Source: an uncultured Clostridia bacterium (GTDB lineage: Bacteria; Bacillota; Clostridia; Oscillospirales; CAG-272). From it: a DNA stretch of 13,769 nt. Each line of letters starts with the position of its first letter. Position 1 is the first letter of the stretch. The notes below the pieces were generated by a model that was not told where the DNA came from, ran no database searches, and was given only the letters and a program-made list of their open reading frames with translations. Position numbers and translations under genes: made by a program. The DNA lies in assembly GCA_945485605.1 (NCBI GenBank), contig CALYSG010000033.1, positions 1 to 13,769 on the forward strand, given 5' to 3'. Below are positions 1 to 8,512 of this stretch, piece after piece.

Positions 1-137
1 GTATTCCAAAGTCAAACAACCTGTTGGTTCAGGGAAATCAAAAAGATTTACCTAAAAGTTACGAAAAATTTACAAGCGACCATAAGGGGTGCGAGCTGCC
101 CGCCGCACCGACTACATTGAATGGAGTGATAAAATTA
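1..137 (+). other. rpoB upstream leader (non-coding as seen)
   Basis: This stretch leads into rpoB. The rpoB frame is open back to a TTG at 24, but the 38 residues it would add do not resemble the start of any RpoB I know, so I treat the stretch as untranslated. A GGAG-type ribosome binding site (GGAGTGA, 123-129) lies before the ATG at 138. A 6-bp inverted repeat GGTGCG/CGCACC (88-93 and 104-109, 10-nt loop) could fold in RNA. It has no following T-run, so I do not call it a terminator. In most Bacillota the gene to the left would be rplL, but it is outside the window. Confidence 0.6.
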
Positions 138-3100
138 ATGGTCAATGTACAAGAGCAAAGGCTCGGCAAAAATGTAAGAATGAGCTTTTCGCGCACACGC
201 CGTTCGTCTCTCGAGCTTCCGAACCTCGTAGAGATCCAGACGAAGTCCTTCAAGTGGTTCCTTGACGAGGGACTGAATCAGGTGCTTCGCGACGTGTCGC
301 CGATCACCGACTATTCGGGGAATCTGTCGGTCGAGTTTCTTTCTTACACTCTCGACAGCAAGCCGAAGTATTCCGTTGAGGAATGCAAGGAGCGCGACGT
401 CAACTACGCAGCCCCTCTTCGCGTGAATGTCCGCCTCACGAACAAGCAGACCGGCGAGGTCACGGAATCCTACGTTTACCTTGCCGATTTTCCGCTCATG
501 ACCGAGAACGGTACCTTCGTCATCAACGGTGCCGAGCGCGTCATAGTATCCCAGATCATAAGGTCGCCGGGAATGTATTATTCCTCGGAGATCGACAAGA
601 CGGGTAAGCGCACCTACGCGACGCAGGTGATACCTTACCGCGGCGCTTGGCTCGAATACGAGACCGATATAAACGGGGTTATCTACGTAAGAATAGATAA
701 GAACCGCAAAATGCCGATCACTATGTTCATCCGCTCTCTCGGGATCGTTCCGAAGAACGGCGAGGCGACGGATGATAAGGTCGGCAAATCCGACGCCGAG
801 AAGTATGACTTCCTTATTGATTCAAGAGAGGATGTCTACGGGATCTTCGGCGAAGAGCCGATGCTGAAGGCTACGTTCGATAAGGACGAGTGCGAAGGCA
901 TAGCCGAGCGCAACCGCTCGAATGTAAGCATCGAATCGCTCAAGGAGATCTACAAGAAGCTGCGTCCGGGCGAGCCTCCGCTCGTCGATACGGCGCTCCA
1001 GCTCATGAACAACTTCTTCTTCGACCCGAGAAGATACGATATAGCTCCCGTCGGACGCTATAAATTCAATAAGAAGGTCGCCCTTGCGCAGAGGATCACG
1101 GGCAGGAAGCTCGCCGAGGACGCGATCAGCCCCGTTACCGGCGAACTTGTCGCCGAGGCGGGAAGCGTGCTCACCTCGGAAACCGCGCTCGCGATCGAGC
1201 ACGCCGCAATAAACGAGGTCGTACTTGAGCTTGACAACGGTGACAAGGTAAAGGTATTCTCGAACAATACTGTCGAACCCGAATATATTCTCGGCTATGA
1301 CCTTAAGGACTGCGGAGTCCGCGAGAAGGCACGCGTTGCCGTTCTCCGCGAGCTGCTTGAAAAGTACGGCGACGACGCAGAGGGACTCAGAAAAGAGGCA
1401 ACCGAGCGCATAGCTGAGCTTTGCCCTCAGCATATAACGAAGGACGATATACTCGCTTCGATAAACTACCTTCTCTGCCTGACGCACGATATAGGCACCT
1501 ATGACGATATAGACCATCTCGGAAACCGCCGTATCCGCTCGGTCGGAGAACAGCTCCAGAACCAGATGCGCATAGGCTTTGCCCGTATGGATAAGATCAT
1601 CAAGGAGAAGATGACGACGCAGGACAACGAGAAGCTGACGGCGCAGGCTCTCATAAACACCCGCCCCGTGGCAACGGTGATAAGAGAATTTTTCGGCTCT
1701 TCTCAGCTCTCGCAGTTCATGGATCAGGCAAACCCGCTCTCCGAGCTTACTCACAAGAGAAGGCTCTCGGCTCTCGGCCCCGGAGGAATCTCGCGTGACC
1801 GCGCATCCTTCGATGTCCGTGACGTTCATTACACTCATTACGGCAGAATGTGCCCGATCGAGACCCCCGAAGGTCCCAACATCGGTCTTATTTCCTACCT
1901 TTCCACATACGCAAGGATCAGCGACTACGGATTTATCGAGGCGCCCTACCGCCGCGTAGAGCATCTGCCCGACGGGCGCTCGCGCGTCACCGACGAGGTC
2001 CGCTATATGACGGCAGATGTCGAGGATAATTACGTTATCGCACAGGCGAACGAGCCCCTTGATGACGAGGGATTTTTCACCCGTCCCCGCGTAACCGTCC
2101 GTGACAAGGCGGAGATCATCGAGGTCGAGCAGTCAAAGGTCGACTATATGGATGTCTCGCCGAAGATGGTCGTTTCCGTCGCGACCGCAATGATACCCTT
2201 CCTTGAGAACGACGATAACTCGCGTGCTCTTATGGGAGCTAACATGCAGAAGCAGGCGGTGCCGCTTATGGTCACCGAATCTCCTATCGTCGGTACGGGT
2301 ATGGAATACAAGGCGGCGGTGGATTCGGGTGTCGTCATACTCGCAAAGCACCCGGGTACCGTTGAGAGCGTTGAAGCTGACCGCATAGTCGTCGCGCGCG
2401 ACAACGGCGAAAAGGACGTCTACGAGCTGATAAAGTTCAAACGCACGAACCAGGGCACCTGCTGCAACCAGCGCCCGATCGTCTCGCGCGGAGATACGGT
2501 CGAGGAGGGCGAGGTCATAGCAGACGGACCCGCAACCTCGAACGGCGAGGTAGCACTCGGAAAGAACGCGCTCATCGGCTTCATGACATGGGAAGGTTAT
2601 AACTACGAGGACGCCGTTCTTCTTAACGAAAGACTCGTCCGCGACGACGTTTACACCTCGCTCCACGTCGAGGAATATATACACGAGGCAAGAGATACGA
2701 AACTCGGGCCGGAGGAGATAACCCGTGAGATCCCGAATGTCGGCGACGACGCGCTGAAGGATCTTAACTCGGAGGGTATAGTAAAGAAAGGTACCGAGGT
2801 CCGCGCCGGCGATATCCTCGTCGGTAAGATCACACCGAAGGGTGAGACCGAGCTGACCGCAGAGGAGAGACTTCTCCGCGCGATCTTCGGCGAAAAGGCG
2901 AGAGAGGTGCGCGACACCTCGCTGCGTCTGCCCCACGGAGAATCGGGTATCGTCGTTGATGTCCGCGTATTCTCGCGCGAACAGCATGACGAGCTTCCCG
3001 CAAACGTTAACAAGGTCGTCAAGGTCTATATCGCCCAGAAGCGTAAGATCTCTGTCGGCGACAAGATGGCGGGACGCCACGGTAACAAGGGCGTTGTCTC

Positions 3101-4358
3101 GCGTATCCTGGCACCCGAGGATATGCCTTTCCTGCCCGACGGCACTCCGCTCGATATATGCCTGAACCCGCTGGGCGTCCCTTCCCGAATGAATATCGGT
3201 CAGGTCCTTGAGGTCCACCTCGGACTTGCCGCAAGGAAGCTCGGCTGGAAGGTTATGACACCCGTTTTCGACGGTGCAACCGAGAAGGACATCTCGGAAT
3301 GTCTCAAGATGGCGGGCATCTACCGCGATTACCGTCCCGGCGACGACGTACGCGGTAAGGAAGTGCTGAAGGTCGTCGAGAATGAGGACGGAACGAAGAC
3401 CTTCATCGCAGTCTCAGACAGCGTGAAGAAGCTCGAAACATTCCTCAAATACCTTAAGGAACCCGTTAAAGATAAAGAAAGATCATCGCTCGTCATAAAC
3501 GCGGCGACAGAAGCGACCGAGATCCTTTCCGATCTTATCGACGAGAAGCGCTTCTCGGATGAAGCCGAGCTTGAAGCATACAAAGCCGAGCTTGAAGAGG
3601 CGAAGGGCATGATCTCTCACGCCTACGATCTCGGCACAGGTGAGTGCGATAAGCTCTCGGCAACTCTTCAGAAGCTCTGTGACTCGGTAGATTACAGCCG
3701 CACGAAGATCGTCGACGGAAAGACCGTGGTCTACGACGGACGCACCGGCGATCCCTTCGATAACCCCGTTACCGTCGGTATAATGTACTACCTTAAGCTG
3801 CATCACCTCGTTGACGATAAGATCCACGCCCGCTCGAACGGTCCGTACTCTCTCGTCACACAGCAGCCTCTCGGCGGCAAGGCGCAGTTCGGAGGGCAGC
3901 GTTTCGGAGAGATGGAGGTATGGGCTCTCGAGGCTTACGGCGCAGCCTACACGCTTCAGGAGATCCTTACCGTCAAGTCTGACGATATCAACGGACGCCG
4001 CAAGGCTTACGAGGCGATAATCAAGGGTCAGAACATTCCTACCCCGGGTGTTCCCGAATCCTTCAAGGTCCTTGTCAAAGAGCTCCAGTCTCTGGCTCTT
4101 GATATCAAGGTGCTTGACAAGAACGGTGAAGAGGTGCAGCTCTCGACTCTCTGCCAGGACGATGATACTCACGAGTACTCGGGGCGCCACGATATAAGCG
4201 GCGACGAGATCTACGGCAGAGGCGAATATGACGAGGACGAGATACGCAAGTCATTCCTGATCGAGGACGAAAACGGTCATGAAGAGGATACCGGCTACGA
4301 AGAGGAAGAGGTATTCGAGAACGATGACTTTTCTTCCTACGGTCCCGAAAATGAGTAA
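138..4358 (+). CDS. rpoB: DNA-directed RNA polymerase, beta subunit
   Basis: RpoB is the beta subunit of core RNA polymerase. With beta' it forms the active-site cleft, and it carries the rifampicin pocket. The ATG at 138 is chosen because the protein then begins MVNVQEQRLGKNVRMSFSR, matching clostridial RpoB starts. This gives 1406 aa, against about 1190 in Bacillus subtilis. Visible landmarks are the rifampicin region from G520 (GSSQLSQFMDQANPLSEL, then THKRRLSALGPGG), PIETPEGPNIGLI after it, GYNYEDA, the active-site motif DKMAGRHGNKGV at 975-986, and GGKAQFGGQRFGEMEVWALE near the C-terminus. The extra length comes from about 57 residues before the rifampicin region, a 130-residue-class insertion at about 1062-1196 between PVFDGA and YDGRTG, and an acidic C-terminal tail. 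rpoC starts 15 nt downstream, so the two are one transcription unit. All rifampicin-contact residues I can place are the sensitive-type residues. Confidence 0.98.
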   Translation: MVNVQEQRLGKNVRMSFSRTRRSSLELPNLVEIQTKSFKWFLDEGLNQVLRDVSPITDYSGNLSVEFLSYTLDSKPKYSVEECKERDVNYAAPLRVNVRLTNKQTGEVTESYVYLADFPLMTENGTFVINGAERVIVSQIIRSPGMYYSSEIDKTGKRTYATQVIPYRGAWLEYETDINGVIYVRIDKNRKMPITMFIRSLGIVPKNGEATDDKVGKSDAEKYDFLIDSREDVYGIFGEEPMLKATFDKDECEGIAERNRSNVSIESLKEIYKKLRPGEPPLVDTALQLMNNFFFDPRRYDIAPVGRYKFNKKVALAQRITGRKLAEDAISPVTGELVAEAGSVLTSETALAIEHAAINEVVLELDNGDKVKVFSNNTVEPEYILGYDLKDCGVREKARVAVLRELLEKYGDDAEGLRKEATERIAELCPQHITKDDILASINYLLCLTHDIGTYDDIDHLGNRRIRSVGEQLQNQMRIGFARMDKIIKEKMTTQDNEKLTAQALINTRPVATVIREFFGSSQLSQFMDQANPLSELTHKRRLSALGPGGISRDRASFDVRDVHYTHYGRMCPIETPEGPNIGLISYLSTYARISDYGFIEAPYRRVEHLPDGRSRVTDEVRYMTADVEDNYVIAQANEPLDDEGFFTRPRVTVRDKAEIIEVEQSKVDYMDVSPKMVVSVATAMIPFLENDDNSRALMGANMQKQAVPLMVTESPIVGTGMEYKAAVDSGVVILAKHPGTVESVEADRIVVARDNGEKDVYELIKFKRTNQGTCCNQRPIVSRGDTVEEGEVIADGPATSNGEVALGKNALIGFMTWEGYNYEDAVLLNERLVRDDVYTSLHVEEYIHEARDTKLGPEEITREIPNVGDDALKDLNSEGIVKKGTEVRAGDILVGKITPKGETELTAEERLLRAIFGEKAREVRDTSLRLPHGESGIVVDVRVFSREQHDELPANVNKVVKVYIAQKRKISVGDKMAGRHGNKGVVSRILAPEDMPFLPDGTPLDICLNPLGVPSRMNIGQVLEVHLGLAARKLGWKVMTPVFDGATEKDISECLKMAGIYRDYRPGDDVRGKEVLKVVENEDGTKTFIAVSDSVKKLETFLKYLKEPVKDKERSSLVINAATEATEILSDLIDEKRFSDEAELEAYKAELEEAKGMISHAYDLGTGECDKLSATLQKLCDSVDYSRTKIVDGKTVVYDGRTGDPFDNPVTVGIMYYLKLHHLVDDKIHARSNGPYSLVTQQPLGGKAQFGGQRFGEMEVWALEAYGAAYTLQEILTVKSDDINGRRKAYEAIIKGQNIPTPGVPESFKVLVKELQSLALDIKVLDKNGEEVQLSTLCQDDDTHEYSGRHDISGDEIYGRGEYDEDEIRKSFLIEDENGHEEDTGYEEEEVFENDDFSSYGPENE

Positions 4359-4373
4359 GGAGGAGACGCAGAG

Positions 4374-7300
4374 ATGGGAAATCATGAATTTGCTTCAATA
4401 AAAATAGGTCTTGCTTCTCCCGATATGATCAGAAGCTGGTCTTACGGCGAGGTTACAAAGCCCGAGACCATCAACTACCGCACGCTGAAGCCCGAGGTCG
4501 GAGGTCTTTTCTGCGAAAGGATCTTCGGGCCTATGAAGGACGGAGCCTGCGCCTGCGGAAAATATAAGAACTCGCACAGCAAGGAAGTCATAAAGTGCGA
4601 AAAGTGCGGCGTCGACGTCACGACGAAGAAGGTCCGCCGCGAGAGAATGGGTCACATCGAGCTTGCCACCCCGGTGTCGCATATCTGGTACTTCAAGGCT
4701 ATCCCTTCGAGAATGGCTCTCGTACTCGATATGTCACCGAAGCAGCTCGAGCAGGTGCTCTATTTTGCCGAGAATGTTGTCCTTGATCCCGGTACGACTC
4801 CTCTTGAGAAGGGCATGGTCCTCTCCGAGAAGCAGTATACCGAGGCGCGCGAAATGTACGGCAACAGCTTCCGTGCGGGAATGGGTGCCGAGGCGATAGA
4901 GGAGCTTCTCAAAGAAGTCGGTCTTACCGACGCCGAGGCGGCGCGCCGTTTTGAGCTTGAAAAGCTCAAGAAGGAAAAGGAAGCCGCAGGAGAGACTCTT
5001 TCGACAGAGGAAAAGGATGAGCTTGAAAACCTCTGCCGTGTGGGCGTTTCGAGAACCGTTACCGAGCTCAAGCAGGGTCTGCTTGCCGCATCGGGACAGA
5101 AAAAGATAAGATATATAAAGAGGCTCGAGGTCTTCGAGGCATTCAGAAAGTCCGGCAATCACCTTGACTGGATGATAATCGAGAATGTGCCGGTCATTCC
5201 GCCCGATATACGTCCCATGGTCCAGCTTGACGGCGGAAGATTCGCGTCGTCCGACCTCAACGAGCTCTACCGCCGTGTTATCAGCAGAAACAACAGACTC
5301 AGAAAGCTGCTCGAAATAAGAACTCCCGAGATCGTTATCCGCAACGAGAAGCGTATGCTTCAGGAAGCCGTCGACTCGCTTATCGACAACGGCAGACGCG
5401 GAAAACCCGTAACGGGACCGTCGAACCGTCCGCTTAAGTCACTCTCCGAGATGCTCCGCGGTAAGCAGGGACGCTTCCGTCAGAACCTTCTCGGTAAGCG
5501 TGTCGACTATTCGGGACGTTCGGTTATCGTCGTCGGACCTTCACTGAAGATCTATCAGTGCGGTCTGCCGAAGGAGATGGCTCTCGAGCTCTTCAAGCCC
5601 TTCGTCGTCAAGCGCCTGGTCGAAATGCAGAAGGCGACAAACGTCAAGGACGCGCAGAAGAAGATCGAGAAGGCCTACGAGAATCCCGCAGTCTGGGATG
5701 CTCTCGAAAATGTCATCAAGGAGCACCCGGTCCTTCTCAACCGTGCTCCCACGCTGCACAGACTTTCAATTCAGGCCTTCGAGCCCGTCCTTGTTGAGGG
5801 TCGTGCGATAAAGCTCCACCCGCTGGTATGTACGGCATTCAACGCCGACTTCGACGGCGACCAGATGCCGGTTCACGTGCCGCTGTCTTCGGAGGCGCAG
5901 GCTGAGGCGAGATTCCTAATGCTCTCGGCAAACAACCTTCTGAAGCCTGTCGACGGTAACGCCGTTACCGTTCCTACACAGGATATGATCCTCGGCTCTT
6001 ACTATCTTACGATAGTGAAGCCCGAAGAGCCCGGCACCGGTCGCGTATTCCGCGACTTCGACGAGGCGGTCATGGCTTACGAGGAGCATCAGATAGGGCT
6101 TCATGCTCCTATCGCCGTGAGATACACGAAGAAGATCGGCGGTGTCGAAAGATCCGAACTTATCGGTGTCGAGATCGGCGAGAACGGCGAAAAGCGCGTC
6201 GTAACCGGACCGAAGGCGGTCACACTCGGAAGACTTATCTACAATAAGCCTCTGCCGCAGGACCTCGGATTCGTCGACCGCACGAAGCCCGGCAACGAGT
6301 TTGCCCTTGAGGTCGCCTTCGTCGTTACGAAGAAGGAACTCAGCCAGATAGTCGATAAGTGCGCGAAGCACTATGACACGGCTCAGACCGCCGAGATCCT
6401 TGACGCGATCAAGGAGATGGGCTACAAATATTCGACCAAGGCGGCTATCTCGATCTCGGTCTACGATATGACTATCCCCGATGAGAAGAAGGATATCATA
6501 GCCGAGTCGGAAAAGAAGGTCGGCAAGGTCATAAGGCACTTCAACCGAGGCGAACTTTCCGAGACCGAGCGCTACAACAGCGTCATAAAGATCTGGGAAC
6601 AGACCACAAAGGACGTTACCGCCGCGCTTCTTAACAGATTCGACCGTTACAACCCGATAAAGATAATGTCCGATTCGGGTGCCCGCGGATCGGTCAAGCA
6701 GATGTATCAGCTCGCCGGTATGCGCGGACTTATGTTCGCTACAAACGGTAAGACCCTTGAGATACCGATCAAGTCGAACTTCCGTGAGGGTCTTAATATA
6801 CTCGAATATTTCATGGGCGCGAAGGGTTCGCGTAAGTCGCTGTCGGATACGGCTCTCCGTACCGCTGACTCGGGATACCTTACCCGCCGTCTTGTCGACG
6901 TTTCGCAGGACGTTATCGTCAGGGAAGAGAAGTGCGACACAAAGAAGGGTGCGTGGGTCAATGCGATCTTCGACCGCACCGAGACCTCGACCTTCGACCT
7001 CAGCTCTCCCGAAAAGCTCGCCGGAAACTACTCGGCGTTCGATGTCAAGGATCCGAAGACCGGCGAGATCATCGTCGGTGCCCTTACCCTTATCACTTCG
7101 GGTATGGAAAAACAGCTTCGCGCGTCGGGGCTTAAGGAGATCGAGCTCGCCCCGAAGGCTCTCGAGTCCCTTGAGGACCGTATCCGCGGCAGATACACGA
7201 TGGGACCGATCGTCAATCCGAAGACCGGCGAGGTCATCGCAGAGGACGATACAAGGATCAACGAGGATATCATCGCAAAGGTTGTCGAAGCCGGTATCGG

Positions 7301-8300
7301 AAAGGTCTATATCCGTTCGGTCATCCAGTGCCATGCAAAGCACGGTATCTGCGCTCACTGCTACGGCGATGACCTTGCATTCGCAAGACCTGTCAGCATC
7401 GGTGAGGCTGTCGGTATCATCGCCGCACAGTCCATCGGTGAACCGGGTACTCAGCTTACGATGAGAACCTTCCACTCGGGCGGTGTTGCCGGTTCCGATA
7501 TCACACAGGGTCTGCCCCGTGTTGAGGAGCTGTTTGAGGCTCGCTCGCCGAAGAAGGCCGCTATCATGAGCGAGGTCTCGGGTACTGCCTATATCGCCCC
7601 GACCGAATTCGGAGCCTACGAGATCACGATAAATACCGACGACGGTGAGATCAGAAAATATCAGATACCTTACGGTACGCGCCTTGCCGTTACAGACGGA
7701 GACCACGTTGAGAAGGGGCAGGCTCTTACGGAAGGCAACAAGTCACCTGCCGATATCATGCGTATACTCGGACTTGACGCCGTCTATGAGTACCTTATCA
7801 AAGAGGTCCAGAAGGTCTACCGTTCACAGGACGTTCGCGTAAACGATAAGCATATCGAGATCATCTGCCGCCAGATGACGAGGAAGGTCAAGGTCGACTT
7901 CCCGGGCAGCACCGAGCTGCTTGAGGGCGCGACCGTCGACCTCAACGAGTTTGAGGAGCAGAACGAAGCCGTCGAAGCGCGCCTTGCCGCCGGAGAGACG
8001 ACCGATGAGACCGGAGCAGAGCTTTCCGTTGCGGAGGGCTCGCCCGTACTGCTCGGTATCACGAAGGCAGCTCTTCAGACCGAATCCTTCCTGTCAGCGG
8101 CATCCTTCCAGGAGACCACAAAGGTCCTTACCGAAGCCGCGATCAAGGGCAAGGTCGACAACCTGCTCGGACTTAAGGAAAATGTCATTATCGGTAAGCT
8201 GATCCCCGCCGGAACGGGTATGGATCGCTACAAGAATATCACTGTCGTCGGCACCGAGGGAGTCGGAGGAGCCTCCGGCAGCGGTGCGATCGCCGGCTGA
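4374..8300 (+). CDS. rpoC: DNA-directed RNA polymerase, beta' subunit
   Basis: RpoC is the beta' subunit, which holds the catalytic magnesium and the clamp. The ATG at 4374 follows a strong AAGGAGGAG site (4357-4365) that overlaps the rpoB stop. The protein is 1308 aa, against about 1200 in B. subtilis. The N-terminal zinc site is C59, C61, C75, C78, with 13 residues between the pairs where E. coli and B. subtilis have 12. A charged helical segment at about 183-228 is mostly extra relative to B. subtilis. The clamp and sigma-binding region follows (RPMVQLDGGRFASSDLNELY, then GRRGKPVTG and KQGRFRQNLLGKRVDYSGRS). The catalytic motif NADFDGDQ is at 490-497 (D492, D494, D496), followed by M498-P499 where E. 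coli and B. subtilis have Met-Ala. The second zinc site is C854, C986, C993, C996. The trigger loop (QLTMRTFHSGGVAG, M1030, H1034) lacks the proteobacterial insertion. The C-terminus ends in a Gly/Ala/Ser-rich tail. Confidence 0.98.
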   Translation: MGNHEFASIKIGLASPDMIRSWSYGEVTKPETINYRTLKPEVGGLFCERIFGPMKDGACACGKYKNSHSKEVIKCEKCGVDVTTKKVRRERMGHIELATPVSHIWYFKAIPSRMALVLDMSPKQLEQVLYFAENVVLDPGTTPLEKGMVLSEKQYTEAREMYGNSFRAGMGAEAIEELLKEVGLTDAEAARRFELEKLKKEKEAAGETLSTEEKDELENLCRVGVSRTVTELKQGLLAASGQKKIRYIKRLEVFEAFRKSGNHLDWMIIENVPVIPPDIRPMVQLDGGRFASSDLNELYRRVISRNNRLRKLLEIRTPEIVIRNEKRMLQEAVDSLIDNGRRGKPVTGPSNRPLKSLSEMLRGKQGRFRQNLLGKRVDYSGRSVIVVGPSLKIYQCGLPKEMALELFKPFVVKRLVEMQKATNVKDAQKKIEKAYENPAVWDALENVIKEHPVLLNRAPTLHRLSIQAFEPVLVEGRAIKLHPLVCTAFNADFDGDQMPVHVPLSSEAQAEARFLMLSANNLLKPVDGNAVTVPTQDMILGSYYLTIVKPEEPGTGRVFRDFDEAVMAYEEHQIGLHAPIAVRYTKKIGGVERSELIGVEIGENGEKRVVTGPKAVTLGRLIYNKPLPQDLGFVDRTKPGNEFALEVAFVVTKKELSQIVDKCAKHYDTAQTAEILDAIKEMGYKYSTKAAISISVYDMTIPDEKKDIIAESEKKVGKVIRHFNRGELSETERYNSVIKIWEQTTKDVTAALLNRFDRYNPIKIMSDSGARGSVKQMYQLAGMRGLMFATNGKTLEIPIKSNFREGLNILEYFMGAKGSRKSLSDTALRTADSGYLTRRLVDVSQDVIVREEKCDTKKGAWVNAIFDRTETSTFDLSSPEKLAGNYSAFDVKDPKTGEIIVGALTLITSGMEKQLRASGLKEIELAPKALESLEDRIRGRYTMGPIVNPKTGEVIAEDDTRINEDIIAKVVEAGIGKVYIRSVIQCHAKHGICAHCYGDDLAFARPVSIGEAVGIIAAQSIGEPGTQLTMRTFHSGGVAGSDITQGLPRVEELFEARSPKKAAIMSEVSGTAYIAPTEFGAYEITINTDDGEIRKYQIPYGTRLAVTDGDHVEKGQALTEGNKSPADIMRILGLDAVYEYLIKEVQKVYRSQDVRVNDKHIEIICRQMTRKVKVDFPGSTELLEGATVDLNEFEEQNEAVEARLAAGETTDETGAELSVAEGSPVLLGITKAALQTESFLSAASFQETTKVLTEAAIKGKVDNLLGLKENVIIGKLIPAGTGMDRYKNITVVGTEGVGGASGSGAIAG

Positions 8301-8311
8301 TAAAAACAGAG

Positions 8312-8347
8312 TTCATCGCCGCGGGACCTTCGTCCCGCGGCGATGAA
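8312..8347 (+). terminator. Perfect 16-bp stem-loop after rpoC
   Basis: TTCATCGCCGCGGGAC (8312-8327) and its exact reverse complement (8332-8347) flank a CTTC tetraloop, 11 nt after the rpoC stop. This is a very stable GC-rich hairpin and the obvious candidate for the 3' end of the rpoBC transcript. On the + strand no U-tract follows (TAACACATAAG). An A-tract (8302-8306) lies before the stem, so the textbook intrinsic-terminator layout exists only for minus-strand transcription. It may instead be a processed, stabilised 3' end or a U-independent terminator. Confidence 0.6.
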
Positions 8348-8477
8348 TAACACATAAGCCGGTCGTATGTCTTTGTTTATATGATCCAAAATTGTGTAAA
8401 TATTTTATTAAGATGTCTCAGCATTTGTGCAAAACGCAGAAAAAACAAATAAAAATATAAGTCGTCCGCTTGTCCGC
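8348..8477. other. Non-coding spacer upstream of the rpsL promoter
   Basis: This is the promoter-distal part of the 305-nt rpoC-rpsL gap. I see no gene here. In particular there is no L7Ae-family ribosomal-protein-like gene, which sits between rpoC and rpsL in many Bacillota. The sequence is AT-rich, and an A-rich stretch at about 8441-8459 lies upstream of the -35 element where it could act as an UP element. An exact 8-bp tandem repeat, GTCCGCTT, occupies 8464-8471 and 8472-8479, and its second copy supplies the first two bases of the -35 box. Confidence 0.6.
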
Positions 8478-8506
8478 TTGACAAAGTACGGGCAAAATGA
8501 TATAAT
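8478..8506 (+). promoter_or_regulatory. Consensus sigma-A promoter for the str operon
   Basis: TTGACA (8478-8483) and TATAAT (8501-8506) are both perfect matches to the sigma-A/sigma-70 consensus, separated by an optimal 17 nt. TG at 8498-8499 adds an extended -10 element (TGATATAAT). Transcription should start near 8512-8514. A promoter this close to consensus fits a very highly expressed ribosomal-protein and elongation-factor operon. It also makes rpsL-rpsG-fusA-tuf independent of rpoBC transcription. Confidence 0.92.
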
Positions 8507-8512
8507 AAAATG

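Noticed and set aside
88..109. Hairpin upstream of rpoB as a terminator or attenuator
   Set aside because: Only six base pairs with a 10-nt loop and no T-run after it.
24..137. Upstream extension of rpoB from a TTG at 24
   Set aside because: The added residues are unlike any RpoB N-terminus, and the ATG at 138 has a plausible ribosome binding site and gives a family-typical start.
822..3218. Two minus-strand open frames of about 360-380 codons opposite rpoB
   Set aside because: Antisense shadows of rpoB caused by biased codon use; no plausible start signals or family resemblance.
5916..7706. Long minus-strand open frame (about 596 codons) opposite rpoC
   Set aside because: It lies wholly within rpoC. 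It stays open because rpoC rarely uses codons that read as stops on the other strand, and the product resembles no family I recognise.
8352..8370. ACATA/TATGT inverted repeat after rpoC as a terminator
   Set aside because: Five AT-rich base pairs with a 9-nt loop are too weak, and a much stronger hairpin lies just upstream.
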